Positions 37,768 through 47,682 of a stretch of DNA of 64,000 nucleotides are shown here, in pieces. Positions within the stretch are counted from its first letter, which is position 1. Each line of letters opens with the position of its first letter. Below the pieces are notes generated by a model. It saw only the letters and a program-made list of their open reading frames with translations. It did not search any database and was not told where the DNA came from. The translations under genes and the position numbers were made by a program. The stretch comes from Lentibacillus sediminis (lineage in GTDB: Bacteria; Bacillota; Bacilli; Bacillales; Amphibacillaceae), in NCBI RefSeq assembly GCF_002763455.1, contig NZ_NIXK01000002.1, positions 1 through 64,000 of the forward strand, written 5' to 3'.

Positions 37768-37769
37768 TT

Positions 37770-37990
37770 GTATAGAACATGACTCAATTTTCGCTGTGAA
37801 AGAGAAGAGTACGTGCTGCAATCTGGTTAAAGCGAGTCCGGGAGAGTGGAAGCCGGGCAGCAGAACAGCAGGGAATGGCACTCTGGAGCGATGGTGATAT
37901 AAGCGGCTCAATATATGAGCAAATAGGGTGGAACCGCGGCTAGAACCCGTCCCTATGTCTATTGGTAAAGTAGGCATAGGGACGGGTTTT
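37770..37990 (+). promoter_or_regulatory. Glycine T-box leader upstream of glyQS
   Basis: The T-box sequence GGGTGGAACCGCGG (37926-37939) is exact. A stem I region precedes it with specifier-loop sequence GAATGGCA; the specifier codon is read as GGC at 37877-37879 (Gly). The terminator follows: AACCCGTCCCTATG (37944-37957) with CATAGGGACGGGTT (37975-37988) and a short T run. Uncharged tRNA-Gly would stabilise the antiterminator and allow glyQS transcription. The exact 5' limit is approximate. Confidence 0.95.
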
Positions 37991-38024
37991 ATCATTTAAC
38001 AGTTATTTGGAGGGCGGAAGACAG

Positions 38025-38903
38025 ATGAATATTCAGCAAATGATTTTAACACTGCAAACACACTGGTCAGAACAAAATTGTATTTTGATGCAGGCATATG
38101 ATGTGGAAAAGGGTGCGGGCACGATGTCACCGATAACCTTACTGCGCAGTCTTGGACCGGAACCATGGAATGTGGCATATGTGGAACCATCACGAAGACC
38201 GGCAGATGGACGCTACGGACAGAACCCGAACCGGCTATATCAGCATCACCAGTTTCAAGTGATTATGAAACCATCACCGGACAATATTCAGGAATTATAC
38301 TTGCAATCGTTAGAGAAGCTGGGGATTGATCCGCTGAAGCATGATATCCGTTTTGTAGAGGATAATTGGGAAAATCCGACATTGGGGGCTGCCGGGCTGG
38401 GCTGGGAAGTATGGCTCGATGGCATGGAAATTACCCAATTCACCTATTTTCAGCAAGTCGGCGGTCTGGAAGCAAACCCGGTATCTGTGGAACTGACCTA
38501 CGGAATTGAGCGGCTGGCTTCCTATATTCAGGACAAAGAAAATGTGTTTGACTTGGAATGGACAGAGGGTGTTTCGGTCGGAGATATCTTTTACCAGCCG
38601 GAATATGAACATTCGACTTATACTTTTAAGGAATCAAATACAGACATGCTGTTTCAGCTGTTTGCTATGTATGAACAGGAAGCAAAGGCGACGATGGAGA
38701 AAGGGCTGGTGTTCCCGTCCTATGATTATGTGCTGAAATGCTCCCATACCTTTAATCTGCTCGATGCAAAAGGAGTCATTTCCGTAACCGAGCGAACCGG
38801 TTATATCGCACGAGTCCGCAATCTGGCGCGGAGTATTGCCAAAGCCTATGTAACAGAACGGGAACGTCTTGGTTTCCCAATGCTGAAAAAGGAGGAAGAA
38901 TAA
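38025..38903 (+). CDS. glyQ: Glycyl-tRNA synthetase alpha subunit
   Basis: 292 residues. The alpha subunit of the alpha2-beta2 class II synthetase carries the catalytic core; blocks [19 protein letters not shown] and [13 protein letters not shown] are typical. ATG 38025 is chosen behind TTGGAGGGCGG. Regulated by the T-box leader that ends 35 bp upstream. glyS follows after 4 bp. Confidence 0.97.
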   Translation: MNIQQMILTLQTHWSEQNCILMQAYDVEKGAGTMSPITLLRSLGPEPWNVAYVEPSRRPADGRYGQNPNRLYQHHQFQVIMKPSPDNIQELYLQSLEKLGIDPLKHDIRFVEDNWENPTLGAAGLGWEVWLDGMEITQFTYFQQVGGLEANPVSVELTYGIERLASYIQDKENVFDLEWTEGVSVGDIFYQPEYEHSTYTFKESNTDMLFQLFAMYEQEAKATMEKGLVFPSYDYVLKCSHTFNLLDAKGVISVTERTGYIARVRNLARSIAKAYVTERERLGFPMLKKEEE

Positions 38904-38907
38904 AAAA

Positions 38908-40989
38908 ATGCATAAGGATATTTTATTGGAAATCGGACTGGAAGAGCTGCCTGCCAGGTTTGTCGATTCTGCCCAGAAGCAGCTGGAAACAAAAACCGCA
39001 GAATGGCTGGAAGGCAAGAGGATATCCTATGACTCCATTGTTTCTTTTTCTACTCCGAGAAGGCTGGCAGTGCTGGTAAAAAACGCCGCAGAAGCACAAG
39101 TTTCTTTGGAAGAAGAAATGAAGGGTCCTGCAGAAAAAATAGCCAAGGATGATGAAGGCAACTGGTCCAAAGCGGCAATCGGTTTTACCAAGGGCCAGGG
39201 GAAAACTGTGGACGATATATATACTAAAGAAATCAAAGGCACATCGTATATTTTTGTTAAAAAATATATTGAAGGAAAACAGACACAAGATTTGCTTCCT
39301 GGTTTTAAGGAAATTATTACTCAGGTCCAGTTCGGGAAAAACATGCGCTGGGGAAGCAATTCAATGCGCTACGGACGGCCGATTCGCTGGCTTGCTGCTT
39401 TATACGGAAATGAAATTATTCCATTTGAATTGGCCGGAGTGTCTGCCGGAAATACAACGGAAGGACATCGTTTTCTCGGTGAAATTGTAACACTGGAGGA
39501 GCCGAGCGATTATGAGAAGAAACTCCTTGATCAGTTCGTCATAGCCAACCCCAAAAAGCGCGAGCAAATGATTGTAGAAGGCATCAGGGAACTGGAGGAA
39601 AAGGAAAACTTCCATATCCCCGAAGATGAGGAATTGCTGGATGAAGTGCGCAATCTGGTGGAATATCCGACCGTTTTTGCCGGCAGTTTTTCCAAAGACT
39701 ATCTGGATCTGCCTGCCGAGGTACTGATCACATCCATGAAAGAACATCAGCGTTATTTTCCAGTAAAGTCGGCGATTGGTGAATTGCTGCCCTACTTCGT
39801 CGGTGTCCGAAACGGGGATGACCGGGAACTTGCCACGGTGATTCGAGGAAATGAAAAAGTGCTGCATGCCCGCTTATCCGATGCCCGGTTTTTCTATGAA
39901 GAGGATCTAAAACTTTCGCCTGATCATTTTCTGGATAAGCTGGAGCGCGTTGTTTTTCAGGAGAAACTGGGGACGTATGGCGATAAAGTCAAGAGAGTCG
40001 TCCATATTACGGAACAGCTGAGTGAACTGCTTGAACTGAATGGGGAAACAAAAGAAGCAGCAAAAAGAGCGGCGCAGATCGGGAAATTTGATTTAACGAC
40101 AAATATGGTAAATGAATTTACTGGTCTGCAGGGCACTATCGGCGAAAAATATGCGCTGTTCTTTGGGGAAAAGCCGGCAGCTGCCAAGGCGATATCCGAG
40201 CAATATTTGCCAAAACAGGCTGGCGGCGAACTGCCGGAGACAACAGCAGGGACTGTTGTCAGTATTGCCGATAAATTGGATACGATTGTCGGCTGTATTG
40301 CGGTCGGCCTTGTGCCCACCGGGTCGCAGGATCCTTATGGACTAAGACGCCAGGCCACCGGGATTTTGCGCATGCTGAAAGAAAATAACTGGGACGTGTC
40401 ACTGGAACAGCTGCTCATCATTACGCAGAACCTTTACCAAACGCTTGATATAGAATGGACGGAGGGAGCAGACCTCACAAAAGAGCTTGATGCGTTTTTC
40501 CGATTGCGCGCTTCCTACTTATTAAGAGAAGCTGCAATCGGTCAGGATGTCATTCAGGCTGTGCTGGCAAATGGGATCGGCATTTTTGCCCATACATTTG
40601 AAAAAGCGCAGGTACTGTCAGAAAAACGAAATGATGAAAGCTTTAAATATATCCAGGAAGCGCTGGTAAGAGTATTGAATCTTGCGGAAAAAGCAGATGA
40701 TAGCGAAGTGGAGCCCGCACTGCTTGCGACCGATTCGGAAAGAGAGCTTTATGCGGCATACCAAAAGACTTTGGCGGAATACAATCAAAAAGCAGATAAA
40801 CATGCCGAGGAGAAGCTGCTGATTCTGGGACAGCTTGCCGAACCGATTCATGCCTTTTTCGATCACACGATGGTGATGGTGGAAGAGGACGAGATTCGTA
40901 ATAACCGGCTGGGACTCTTGCAGAAAATAGCCAACCTGGTGAAAAATTATGCGGATTTGGCAGTCATCGAGTGGAAACAGCATTTTTAA
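38908..40989 (+). CDS. glyS: Glycyl-tRNA synthetase beta subunit
   Basis: 693 residues, standard size. The beta subunit binds tRNA-Gly. N-terminal LLEIGLEELPARFV is the family start, MRWGSNSMRYGRPIRWL is a central block, and an HD-like domain and a C-terminal anticodon-binding region follow. ATG with GGAGGAAG overlapping the glyQ end indicates coupling and equal expression of the two subunits. Confidence 0.97.
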   Translation: MHKDILLEIGLEELPARFVDSAQKQLETKTAEWLEGKRISYDSIVSFSTPRRLAVLVKNAAEAQVSLEEEMKGPAEKIAKDDEGNWSKAAIGFTKGQGKTVDDIYTKEIKGTSYIFVKKYIEGKQTQDLLPGFKEIITQVQFGKNMRWGSNSMRYGRPIRWLAALYGNEIIPFELAGVSAGNTTEGHRFLGEIVTLEEPSDYEKKLLDQFVIANPKKREQMIVEGIRELEEKENFHIPEDEELLDEVRNLVEYPTVFAGSFSKDYLDLPAEVLITSMKEHQRYFPVKSAIGELLPYFVGVRNGDDRELATVIRGNEKVLHARLSDARFFYEEDLKLSPDHFLDKLERVVFQEKLGTYGDKVKRVVHITEQLSELLELNGETKEAAKRAAQIGKFDLTTNMVNEFTGLQGTIGEKYALFFGEKPAAAKAISEQYLPKQAGGELPETTAGTVVSIADKLDTIVGCIAVGLVPTGSQDPYGLRRQATGILRMLKENNWDVSLEQLLIITQNLYQTLDIEWTEGADLTKELDAFFRLRASYLLREAAIGQDVIQAVLANGIGIFAHTFEKAQVLSEKRNDESFKYIQEALVRVLNLAEKADDSEVEPALLATDSERELYAAYQKTLAEYNQKADKHAEEKLLILGQLAEPIHAFFDHTMVMVEEDEIRNNRLGLLQKIANLVKNYADLAVIEWKQHF

Positions 40990-41060
40990 GAAAAGGTCAG
41001 GCTGCTCATTGTAGAAGAATAAATACGCGGCTGGCATCTTGTTCGTAGGGTGGTGAAAAG

Positions 41061-41690
41061 GTGGAATTATCAAATAGGCAGGAACAAATTATCGAGATTG
41101 TCAAAGAGGCGGGTCCGATTACCGGTGAAAAAATTGCGGACCGCTTAAAGCTAACCAGGGCCACTCTAAGGCCGGATCTGGCAATCCTGACCATGGCAGG
41201 CTTTTTGGATGCGAGGCCGCGTGTCGGTTACTTTTATACCGGCAAGTCCGGCTCCGAACTGCTGACTGAAACGATCAAAAAATACAAAGTTCATGAATAC
41301 CAGCATGTCCCGGTTGTCGTCCGGGAAAACACTTCCGTCTATGATGCGATAACCACGATGTTTTTGGAAGATGTCGGGACCATTTTTGTAGTAGATGAAC
41401 ATTCCTGTCTTACCGGTGTGGTGTCCCGAAAAGATTTGCTGCGGGCAAGCATCGGCAAACAGGATTTAAATGAGGTCCCTGTGCATATTATTATGACCCG
41501 TATGCCGAATATCACGGTCTGCCGCAGAGAAGATCTGCTAATTGATGTGGCGAATAAGCTGATCAATAAGCAGATAGATGGTATTCCCGTGGTGAAGGAT
41601 ACGGCGGCGGGCCTGGAAGTGATCGGCAGGGTGACAAAAACAACGATTACGAAAGTGTTTGTTGAGTTAATTATGAATGATCATATTTAG
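41061..41690 (+). CDS. ccpN: Transcriptional repressor CcpN
   Basis: 209 residues: N-terminal winged helix ([20 protein letters not shown]), then two CBS domains ([17 protein letters not shown] and a second starting near [17 protein letters not shown]). CcpN represses gluconeogenic genes gapB and pckA in B. subtilis in response to nucleotide levels. GTG start with AGGGTGG and AAAGGTG upstream. It is paired with ppsR (yqfL) 13 bp downstream, exactly as in B. subtilis. Confidence 0.94.
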   Translation: MELSNRQEQIIEIVKEAGPITGEKIADRLKLTRATLRPDLAILTMAGFLDARPRVGYFYTGKSGSELLTETIKKYKVHEYQHVPVVVRENTSVYDAITTMFLEDVGTIFVVDEHSCLTGVVSRKDLLRASIGKQDLNEVPVHIIMTRMPNITVCRREDLLIDVANKLINKQIDGIPVVKDTAAGLEVIGRVTKTTITKVFVELIMNDHI

Positions 41691-41703
41691 GGAGGGGATA
41701 CAG

Positions 41704-42507
41704 ATGGGAGAAAAGCCCATGGTTTATGTGCTTTCCGATTCGGTGGGAGAGACAGCAGAGTTGGTGATCAAGGCGGGTTTGAGCCAGTTTAATCACGGGG
41801 AATTCAAAATTAGCCGCATTCCTTATGTAGAGGATAGAGAAACCATTGATGAGTCGATCCAGCTGGCAAAAGAGCATAATGGGATGATTGGATTCACCCT
41901 GGTTGATCCGGAACTGCGCAGCTACACCAATGAGCAGGCAGAGCGGCATGGTATTGAGGCAATCGACATTATGGGTCCGGTCCTTGCCTCCATGGAGCGT
42001 GTAATCGAACACCCGCCGCGTCTTGAGCCAGGACTGGTTCACAAACTGGACGAAGATTATTTTAAGCGGGTGGAGGCGATTGAATTCGCGGTAAAATATG
42101 ATGATGGGCGTGATTCGCGCGGAATCGCCAGAGCGGATATTGTACTGATCGGTGTTTCCCGCACATCGAAAACCCCGCTGTCGCAATACTTGGCTCATAA
42201 ACGGATTAAAGTGGCCAATGTGCCGATCGTGCCAGAGGTTGATCCACCGGAAGAGCTGTTTGAGGTGAGTCCTGATAAATGCATCGGCCTGCATATCAAT
42301 TCCGAAAAATTAAATGAAATCCGCCGGGAGCGACTGAAAGCCCTCGGACTCGGAGATCAGGCAACCTATGCAAATATGCAGCGCATTGAGCAGGAACTGG
42401 ATTATTTTAACAAAGTGGTCGAAAAAATCGGCTGCCCGATCATCGATGTATCCAATAAAGCCGTAGAAGAAACAGCCAACATTATTTCACAGATGTTAAA
42501 ACGCTGA
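41704..42507 (+). CDS. yqfL: PEP synthase/PPDK regulatory protein family (YqfL)
   Basis: 267 residues, DUF299 family: bifunctional ADP-dependent kinase and phosphate-dependent phosphorylase of PEP synthetase or pyruvate phosphate dikinase. N-terminal [15 protein letters not shown] and the P-loop-like [15 protein letters not shown] are diagnostic. In B. subtilis YqfL modulates CcpN activity, consistent with the adjacent ccpN. ATG 41704 follows GGAGGGG. The target kinase gene is not in this window. Confidence 0.92.
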   Translation: MGEKPMVYVLSDSVGETAELVIKAGLSQFNHGEFKISRIPYVEDRETIDESIQLAKEHNGMIGFTLVDPELRSYTNEQAERHGIEAIDIMGPVLASMERVIEHPPRLEPGLVHKLDEDYFKRVEAIEFAVKYDDGRDSRGIARADIVLIGVSRTSKTPLSQYLAHKRIKVANVPIVPEVDPPEELFEVSPDKCIGLHINSEKLNEIRRERLKALGLGDQATYANMQRIEQELDYFNKVVEKIGCPIIDVSNKAVEETANIISQMLKR

Positions 42508-42529
42508 TTTGGCAAGCTATGTTTCAGCT

Positions 42530-42558
42530 AACATCCTGCTGAGAACAGGGGATGTTTT
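42530..42558 (+). terminator. Terminator after yqfL
   Basis: AACATCC (42530-42536) pairs with GGATGTT (42550-42556); CTG/CAG could extend the stem on the inside. T run is short. Confidence 0.65.
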
Positions 42559-42571
42559 ATGTATAGTTGTT

Positions 42572-43040
42572 GCAGTTGATGGAAAATGCGGCGCAACCCA
42601 TCGCTGCGGAAATACCCCTCGCTTTCCGCGGGAAGCTGCCGAGCCTCCTCGCGCTGTCTCCGCTTGAGGGGTCTCGCCTATGCTTTTCATCCCGCAGGAG
42701 TCTCGGGGTACTTCCTCCGCTAGTAATGTGCTTTGTTACTTTACTGCTAGCTAAATTTAAACGAACAACATCCACTTTTGATGATTGATTTCCACTGTGG
42801 GCAGTCGAGCACTTTACGGGATGGTTTTAGCCTCATCGTAAAAACCGCCGCTTCTCAGATTTAAGCTAATGCTTTTCCCACAGGAGGCTGTTGCCCTTTG
42901 CTTCAATCTACAATGTAGGCTCGTGTGATTGATTTTAAAAAAACAACACCGCTAGCGGAGGAAATACATGGAGACTCCTGCGGGAGGAAAGCGGAATGTA
43001 TTTCCGTAGCGGCAGGAGTAATGTCACAGTTTATAAACAA
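42572..43040. repeat. Composite palindromic repeat, copy 2 (yqfL-dnaG gap)
   Basis: Starts GCAGTTGATGGAAAA, with a forward A unit at 42602-42722, a middle starting TGATTGATTTCCACTGTGGG (42781-42800), the joint GATTTTAAAAAAACAACACC (42931-42950) and a shortened reverse A unit at 42951-43012, ending near CACAGTTTATAA. The middle and joint recur in copy 3 (56443-57030). No supported gene. Confidence 0.8.
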
Positions 43041-43221
43041 ACAGCCTTATATAATGAACGAATAGAAAAAAGAAATAAATCCACACACGATCTGAGTTTT
43101 TTAATAGCATTTTCATCAAAACTGTATTATAATAAATTTTTGTGCAAAGATATATGTAATTTGCTCATCTGCTTGTGAACCTGTATACATATTCTGAAAA
43201 ATAAAACATTCCGATTCAGGA

Positions 43222-43247
43222 AGGATTTTGCTCAGGCTATGTAGAAA
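43222..43247 (+). promoter_or_regulatory. Sigma-H-like sequence, upstream copy
   Basis: AGGATTT (43222-43228), 15 bp, GAAA (43244-43247). The segment AGGATTTTGCTCAGG resembles the one at 43433 (AGGATTTTCTTCAGG), so this may be a degenerate duplicate of the dnaG promoter. Confidence 0.3.
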
Positions 43248-43399
43248 TGGTATTAATAAGGGCGTTAGATTATAGGATAACCCTTATCGTGCAGAAGTAT
43301 ACACAGCAGGATGGCGAGACAGAATAGAAAAGAATATTGCACATGCAGCGAATAGAATTATCCTTCGAAGAGTGTCATTGATACAGGAAGGAAATTTTT

Positions 43400-43426
43400 T
43401 TCGACATTATGAAAAAAATTGTCGAA
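43400..43426. promoter_or_regulatory. Inverted pair of Spo0A-box-like sites before dnaG
   Basis: TTCGACA (43400-43406) and TGTCGAA (43420-43426) form an inverted pair in an AT-rich context, 7 bp before a sigma-H-like -35 region. In B. subtilis Spo0A often acts at promoters with paired boxes, but direct control of dnaG-rpoD here is inference. Confidence 0.4.
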
Positions 43427-43432
43427 TCTTGA

Positions 43433-43458
43433 AGGATTTTCTTCAGGTCATCTCGAAT
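43433..43458 (+). promoter_or_regulatory. Candidate sigma-H promoter for dnaG-rpoD
   Basis: AGGATTT (43433-43439) followed after 15 bp by GAAT (43455-43458), with GAAGGA at the 5' side, agrees with the sigma-H pattern except for one base before GAAT. The B. subtilis sigA operon has a sigma-H promoter (P3). Confidence 0.45.
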
Positions 43459-43481
43459 AATATTATAGCAGGGTGATGTCC

Positions 43482-45296
43482 ATGGCCAATCAGCTGCCGG
43501 AAGAAGTAATCGAAGAAGTCCGGAAAGCAAACGATATCGTCGATGTCATCGGCGAATATGTCCAGTTAAAAAAACAGGGAAGGAATTTTTTTGGTCTTTG
43601 TCCATTTCACGGAGAGAACACGCCATCTTTCTCCGTAACCCAGGAAAAGCAGATTTTTCACTGCTTCGGCTGCCAAAAAGGCGGCAATGTAATTACTTTT
43701 ATGATGGAAATAGAAGGCTTTTCTTTCTATGAAGCATTGAAATTTCTTGCGGATAAAAGCGGTACGGACCTTCCCGAATCCGCAAGCAGCCCGCAGAATT
43801 CACTCACGCAGGAAAATCAGCGTCTTTTGTCCGCCTATGAATGGCTCACCAAATTTTATCATCACCTGTTGCGTCATACCAAGGATGGAAAAGAAGGTTA
43901 TCAGTATTTCCGCGACAGAGGATTGGATGAGGAAACGATTGAGGCCTTTCAATTGGGTTTTGCGCCGAATGCCAAGGACTTTACGAAGGAATTCCTTGAT
44001 AAAAAGGGCTTCCATCAGCAATTGCTCATTAAAGCAGGTTTACTTTCCCTTCAGGATGATAATAGTGTAAGTGACCGCTTTCGTGGCAGGGTAATTTTCC
44101 CTATTCGTAACCACCTGGGCAAAACGATCGGGTTTGGCGGACGGGCGATTGCAGGGCAGGAACCAAAGTATTTAAACAGTTCGGAAAGTGAATTGTTCCA
44201 AAAAGGCAAGCTGCTTTATAATTTTGACCTGGCCAAGAAGCATATTCGCAAGCGAAGTGAAGTAGTGTTATTTGAAGGGTATATGGATGTGATAGCCTCC
44301 TACCAGGCAGGTGTAAAAAATGGCGTGGCGACAATGGGAACGGCCTTAACAGAAATGCAGGCAAAACTGCTCCGGCGCTATGCCGACCGCGTGATTATTT
44401 GTTACGACGGCGACAGTGCCGGTACAGAAGCAACGGTCAAAGCGGCAGAGCTGCTGCGGCGAACCGGCAGCGAAGTGAGAGTGGCTGTCCTCGAAGATGA
44501 TATGGATCCGGATAATTTCATTCAAGCCTATGGGGCAGAAGCTTTTCAAACCCAGGTCATTCAAGCGAGTGATGCTTTCATAGGTTTTTATATCCGCCAC
44601 TTGAAGAAAGACTACAATTTAAGTCTGGAAGGCGAGAGGATTAAGTATATTGAGGCTGTGCTTGATCAGCTGGCAATGATTGAGAGCCCGGTGGAAAGGG
44701 AATATTATCTAAAAGAGTTGAGTAATCAATATAATATTACCATGGAAACACTGACAGAGGAAATCTCATCCCGCCGCCGAAAGTCCGGATTTCACCAGCA
44801 TAAGAGCGACAGGAACAGATATACTAGGGAGTATGCAGGAAAGCCGAAAACAAACAAACTGCTTCCGGCTTTTCAAAATGCCGAAAAAAAACTTATTTCT
44901 TATATGCTGCAGGATCCCTATATCAGTGACAAGGTACGGGAAGAATTAGGAGCTGGGTTCAATATGGATGAACACCAGATTATCGCAACCCGTCTCTATG
45001 CCCATTATGAAGAGGGAAATTCTGCTGATGTAAGTTTATTTATAGAAAACTTAAGTGATCCGCATCTAAGGGAGCTGGTTGCTGAAATGGCAATGACTCC
45101 GCTTTTTGAGGGGATCAGTGATAAGGAAGTCAATGATTATATTCGGATTATCCGCACACAGGCTAGTGCCTCGGGAAGCGTCCGGGAACTCAAAGAGCAG
45201 CAGCGCCTGGCTGAGCAGCAGCAGGATCCCGTCAAGGCCGCGCAGATCGCGATGCAAATCATTGAACTGCAAAAACAGCTCAAAAATATTAATTGA
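43482..45296 (+). CDS. dnaG: DNA primase DnaG
   Basis: 604 residues. The N-terminal zinc site ([11 protein letters not shown] ... [10 protein letters not shown]), the RNA polymerase domain, the Toprim motifs [11 protein letters not shown] and [10 protein letters not shown], and the C-terminal helicase-binding domain are all present. It makes RNA primers for replication. ATG 43482 is chosen with AGGGTG 6 bp upstream; GTG 43473 and ATG 43476 fall in that site. First gene of the dnaG-rpoD macromolecular-synthesis operon; rpsU, part of this operon in E. coli, is elsewhere as usual in Bacillus. Confidence 0.96.
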   Translation: MANQLPEEVIEEVRKANDIVDVIGEYVQLKKQGRNFFGLCPFHGENTPSFSVTQEKQIFHCFGCQKGGNVITFMMEIEGFSFYEALKFLADKSGTDLPESASSPQNSLTQENQRLLSAYEWLTKFYHHLLRHTKDGKEGYQYFRDRGLDEETIEAFQLGFAPNAKDFTKEFLDKKGFHQQLLIKAGLLSLQDDNSVSDRFRGRVIFPIRNHLGKTIGFGGRAIAGQEPKYLNSSESELFQKGKLLYNFDLAKKHIRKRSEVVLFEGYMDVIASYQAGVKNGVATMGTALTEMQAKLLRRYADRVIICYDGDSAGTEATVKAAELLRRTGSEVRVAVLEDDMDPDNFIQAYGAEAFQTQVIQASDAFIGFYIRHLKKDYNLSLEGERIKYIEAVLDQLAMIESPVEREYYLKELSNQYNITMETLTEEISSRRRKSGFHQHKSDRNRYTREYAGKPKTNKLLPAFQNAEKKLISYMLQDPYISDKVREELGAGFNMDEHQIIATRLYAHYEEGNSADVSLFIENLSDPHLRELVAEMAMTPLFEGISDKEVNDYIRIIRTQASASGSVRELKEQQRLAEQQQDPVKAAQIAMQIIELQKQLKNIN

Positions 45297-45327
45297 AATA
45301 CAAAGCAGTCTGGAAGGAGGGGCACTC

Positions 45328-46449
45328 ATGGCCGACAACAAATCTTCACAAACAAAGCAAAACGAAACGGAACTAACCCTTGAGCAGGCAAAAGAGCAAC
45401 TCTTAGAGATGGGGAAAAAACGCGGCGTTCTTGCTTATGAAGAAGTGGCAGACCGCTTGTCCAATTTTGCCATTGAATCAGATCAGATGGACGAGTTTTA
45501 TGAGTACCTGGGAGAACAAGGTGTCGAAGTCATCGGTGAATCGGAAGAGGATCCGAGTATGCAGCAGATCGCGAAAGAAGAGGAATTTAATTTAAATGAT
45601 TTAAGTGTTCCATTAGGGATAAAAATCAACGATCCTGTTCGGATGTATCTGAAAGAAATTGGACGTGTGGACTTATTATCTGCCGCTGAAGAGATTGAAC
45701 TGGCCACCCGCATTGAACAAAGTGATGAAGAAGCGAAAAGACGACTCGCCGAGGCAAACCTGCGTCTCGTTGTCAGCATCGCCAAACGCTATGTGGGTCG
45801 CGGAATGTTGTTCTTGGACCTGATCCAAGAAGGAAATATGGGCTTGATTAAAGCTGTAGAAAAATTCGATTACCGAAAAGGTTTTAAGTTCAGCACCTAT
45901 GCCACCTGGTGGATTCGGCAGGCAATTACCCGCGCTATCGCTGACCAGGCGAGAACCATCCGTATTCCGGTTCATATGGTTGAGACGATCAATAAACTGA
46001 TCCGCGTTCAGCGGCAGCTGCTGCAAGACCTGGGCCGGGAGCCCACACCCGAGGAGATTGGCCAGGAAATGGAACTGTCTCCTGATAAGGTGCGCGATAT
46101 TCTTAAGATTGCCCAGGAACCTGTATCCCTGGAAACACCAATCGGGGAAGAGGACGATTCCCATCTGGGTGATTTTATTGAGGACTATGAAGCGGTTTCC
46201 CCATCGGATCACGCTGCATATGAACTCTTAAAAGAACAGCTGGAGGACGTACTTGATACGCTGACAGACAGAGAAGAAAATGTGCTTCGTCTGCGTTTCG
46301 GGCTGGATGACGGCAGGACGCGAACTCTGGAAGAGGTCGGCAAAGTATTCGGCGTCACCAGAGAAAGAATCCGCCAGATTGAGGCAAAAGCGCTTCGCAA
46401 GCTCAGACATCCAAGCCGCAGCAAACGGCTGAAAGATTTCCTTGACTAA
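45328..46449 (+). CDS. rpoD: Primary sigma factor RpoD (SigA)
   Basis: 373 residues, almost the same as B. subtilis SigA. Region 1.1 is short, and region 1.2 starts near [17 protein letters not shown]. Region 2 contains [20 protein letters not shown], region 3 has [16 protein letters not shown], and region 4 has the helix-turn-helix [23 protein letters not shown] 45328 follows GGAAGGAGGGG. It lies 31 bp after dnaG and is cotranscribed with it; no separate promoter was seen. Confidence 0.98.
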   Translation: MADNKSSQTKQNETELTLEQAKEQLLEMGKKRGVLAYEEVADRLSNFAIESDQMDEFYEYLGEQGVEVIGESEEDPSMQQIAKEEEFNLNDLSVPLGIKINDPVRMYLKEIGRVDLLSAAEEIELATRIEQSDEEAKRRLAEANLRLVVSIAKRYVGRGMLFLDLIQEGNMGLIKAVEKFDYRKGFKFSTYATWWIRQAITRAIADQARTIRIPVHMVETINKLIRVQRQLLQDLGREPTPEEIGQEMELSPDKVRDILKIAQEPVSLETPIGEEDDSHLGDFIEDYEAVSPSDHAAYELLKEQLEDVLDTLTDREENVLRLRFGLDDGRTRTLEEVGKVFGVTRERIRQIEAKALRKLRHPSRSKRLKDFLD

Positions 46450-46522
46450 AATTTAAACAATCAGCGCGGCTGGACTTTCGTATATTGCGCAGACCGTGCT
46501 TGCCGCGGGCGGAGGGAAGGGT

Positions 46523-47086
46523 ATGGCAGATGATCGGAAGGCAATCATCATCAAAGAGATAAACTACTGGAAGGAGCATAACCTTCTTCCCCGTATGTAT
46601 TGTGATTTTCTGCTGGCCCTGTATACCCAGGGAGAAGAACTGAATGAAGAAGCGAAAACCGGAAATACTAATAAGCGAATATTGCTTTATGTATTTCCGC
46701 TTATCCTTCAGATCCTTATGGTACCGTTTGCATTTGTTGTTATTTATTTTACAGAATTTGCCGCTGTTTTGCAAATGGCTCTTTTGCTCTTTTTTTCCGC
46801 TTATTCGCTGTGGATGGCTGTATACCTAAAGGAAAGTTCAGGTTTTTTTCAGCATATGGCACTTTCCCTGTGTCTGCTGCTTATCATGCTGACTGCGGTG
46901 TTTGCCGCTAGTCTCATCAGTACAAGTGTCTGGTTGACCCTTTCGATCATTCTTGTAAATTTCCTGTTATGGATGGTAATCAGCTATAAAAAGAATGTAA
47001 AATATTTGCGGATACTGGCAGGGTTAGGCATCGTATTTACCATTATTTATGGTAATTTATCATTTTTTATGGACTTATCGCTTTAA
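46523..47086 (+). CDS. Unassigned five-helix membrane protein between rpoD and cccA
   Basis: 187 residues. The first 50 are soluble (INYWKEHNLLPRMYCDFLLA is a recognisable block), followed by about five membrane helices between residues 53 and 180, which form closely packed pairs. I recognise no enzymatic or transport motif. It has a good ribosome site (GGAGGGAAGG) and ATG 46523, so it is a genuine gene. B. subtilis has cccA nearly next to sigA; I know no counterpart of this gene there. The N-terminal block resembles sequences seen in membrane proteins of unknown function, so a role cannot be given. Confidence 0.8.
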   Translation: MADDRKAIIIKEINYWKEHNLLPRMYCDFLLALYTQGEELNEEAKTGNTNKRILLYVFPLILQILMVPFAFVVIYFTEFAAVLQMALLLFFSAYSLWMAVYLKESSGFFQHMALSLCLLLIMLTAVFAASLISTSVWLTLSIILVNFLLWMVISYKKNVKYLRILAGLGIVFTIIYGNLSFFMDLSL

Positions 47087-47168
47087 ACTCTCATCGTTAT
47101 CGAGTAAAATAAATGTAGTTTGAAACAATTACAGGATTACTTTGGGTATACATAAGGAGGAAAAGACA

Positions 47169-47585
47169 ATGAAAAGAAACCCAGTCATCCCTTATGCACT
47201 TATTGCAGTTATAGGGGTTCTTACCGTAATTATCATTTCGTTTGTTGGCATTAATCAGCGTGAAGCCATCCAGGAAGAAGGAGAAGGCGGCGGTGAGCAA
47301 ACCGAAGAGCAAGGCGGTGGAGAAGAGTCCAGCGGAGAAGGCGGAGGCGGTGAGGGTGCGACTACCGCAGACGCTGAAGCTATTTATGAATCCAACTGTG
47401 CCAGCTGTCACGGCGCTGATTTATCCGGTGGTGCGGGTCCTTCTCTGCAAACAGTCGGAAGCACATATTCAGCTGAAGAGATTGCAGATATTGCCGTCAA
47501 CGGTACCGGAAGCATGCCTCCTGGTATGGCCACACAGCAAGAAGCAGAAGCTTTAGGCCAATGGCTTGCAGAAAATTATCAATAA
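47169..47585 (+). CDS. cccA: Membrane-anchored cytochrome c-550
   Basis: 138 residues. An N-terminal membrane anchor (PYALIAVIGVLTVIIISFVG) is followed by a Glu/Gly-rich low-complexity linker and a c-type cytochrome domain with the heme motif CASCHG and a distal methionine in GSMPPGM. It carries electrons on the outer face of the membrane. The linker of about 45 residues is longer and more acidic and glycine-rich than I would expect for B. subtilis CccA. ATG follows AAGGAGG. Confidence 0.93.
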   Translation: MKRNPVIPYALIAVIGVLTVIIISFVGINQREAIQEEGEGGGEQTEEQGGGEESSGEGGGGEGATTADAEAIYESNCASCHGADLSGGAGPSLQTVGSTYSAEEIADIAVNGTGSMPPGMATQQEAEALGQWLAENYQ

Positions 47586-47607
47586 GAAACTGAAATAGAG
47601 GATGGGG

Positions 47608-47636
47608 AAGCTTTCTGCTAAAACAGAAAGCTTTTC
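47608..47636 (+). terminator. Terminator after cccA
   Basis: AAGCTTTCTG (47608-47617) pairs with CAGAAAGCTT (47624-47633), 6-nt loop, TTC tail. Confidence 0.8.
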
Positions 47637-47682
47637 TTCATTCGTGGGAATTACCAAGAATACGGAGAAAGTGGAGAAAGCC

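Noticed and set aside
42780-42960. Possible structured RNA gene in the middle of repeat copy 2
   Set aside because: Its start and end segments recur in copy 3, so it is better explained as the variable centre of the repeat element.
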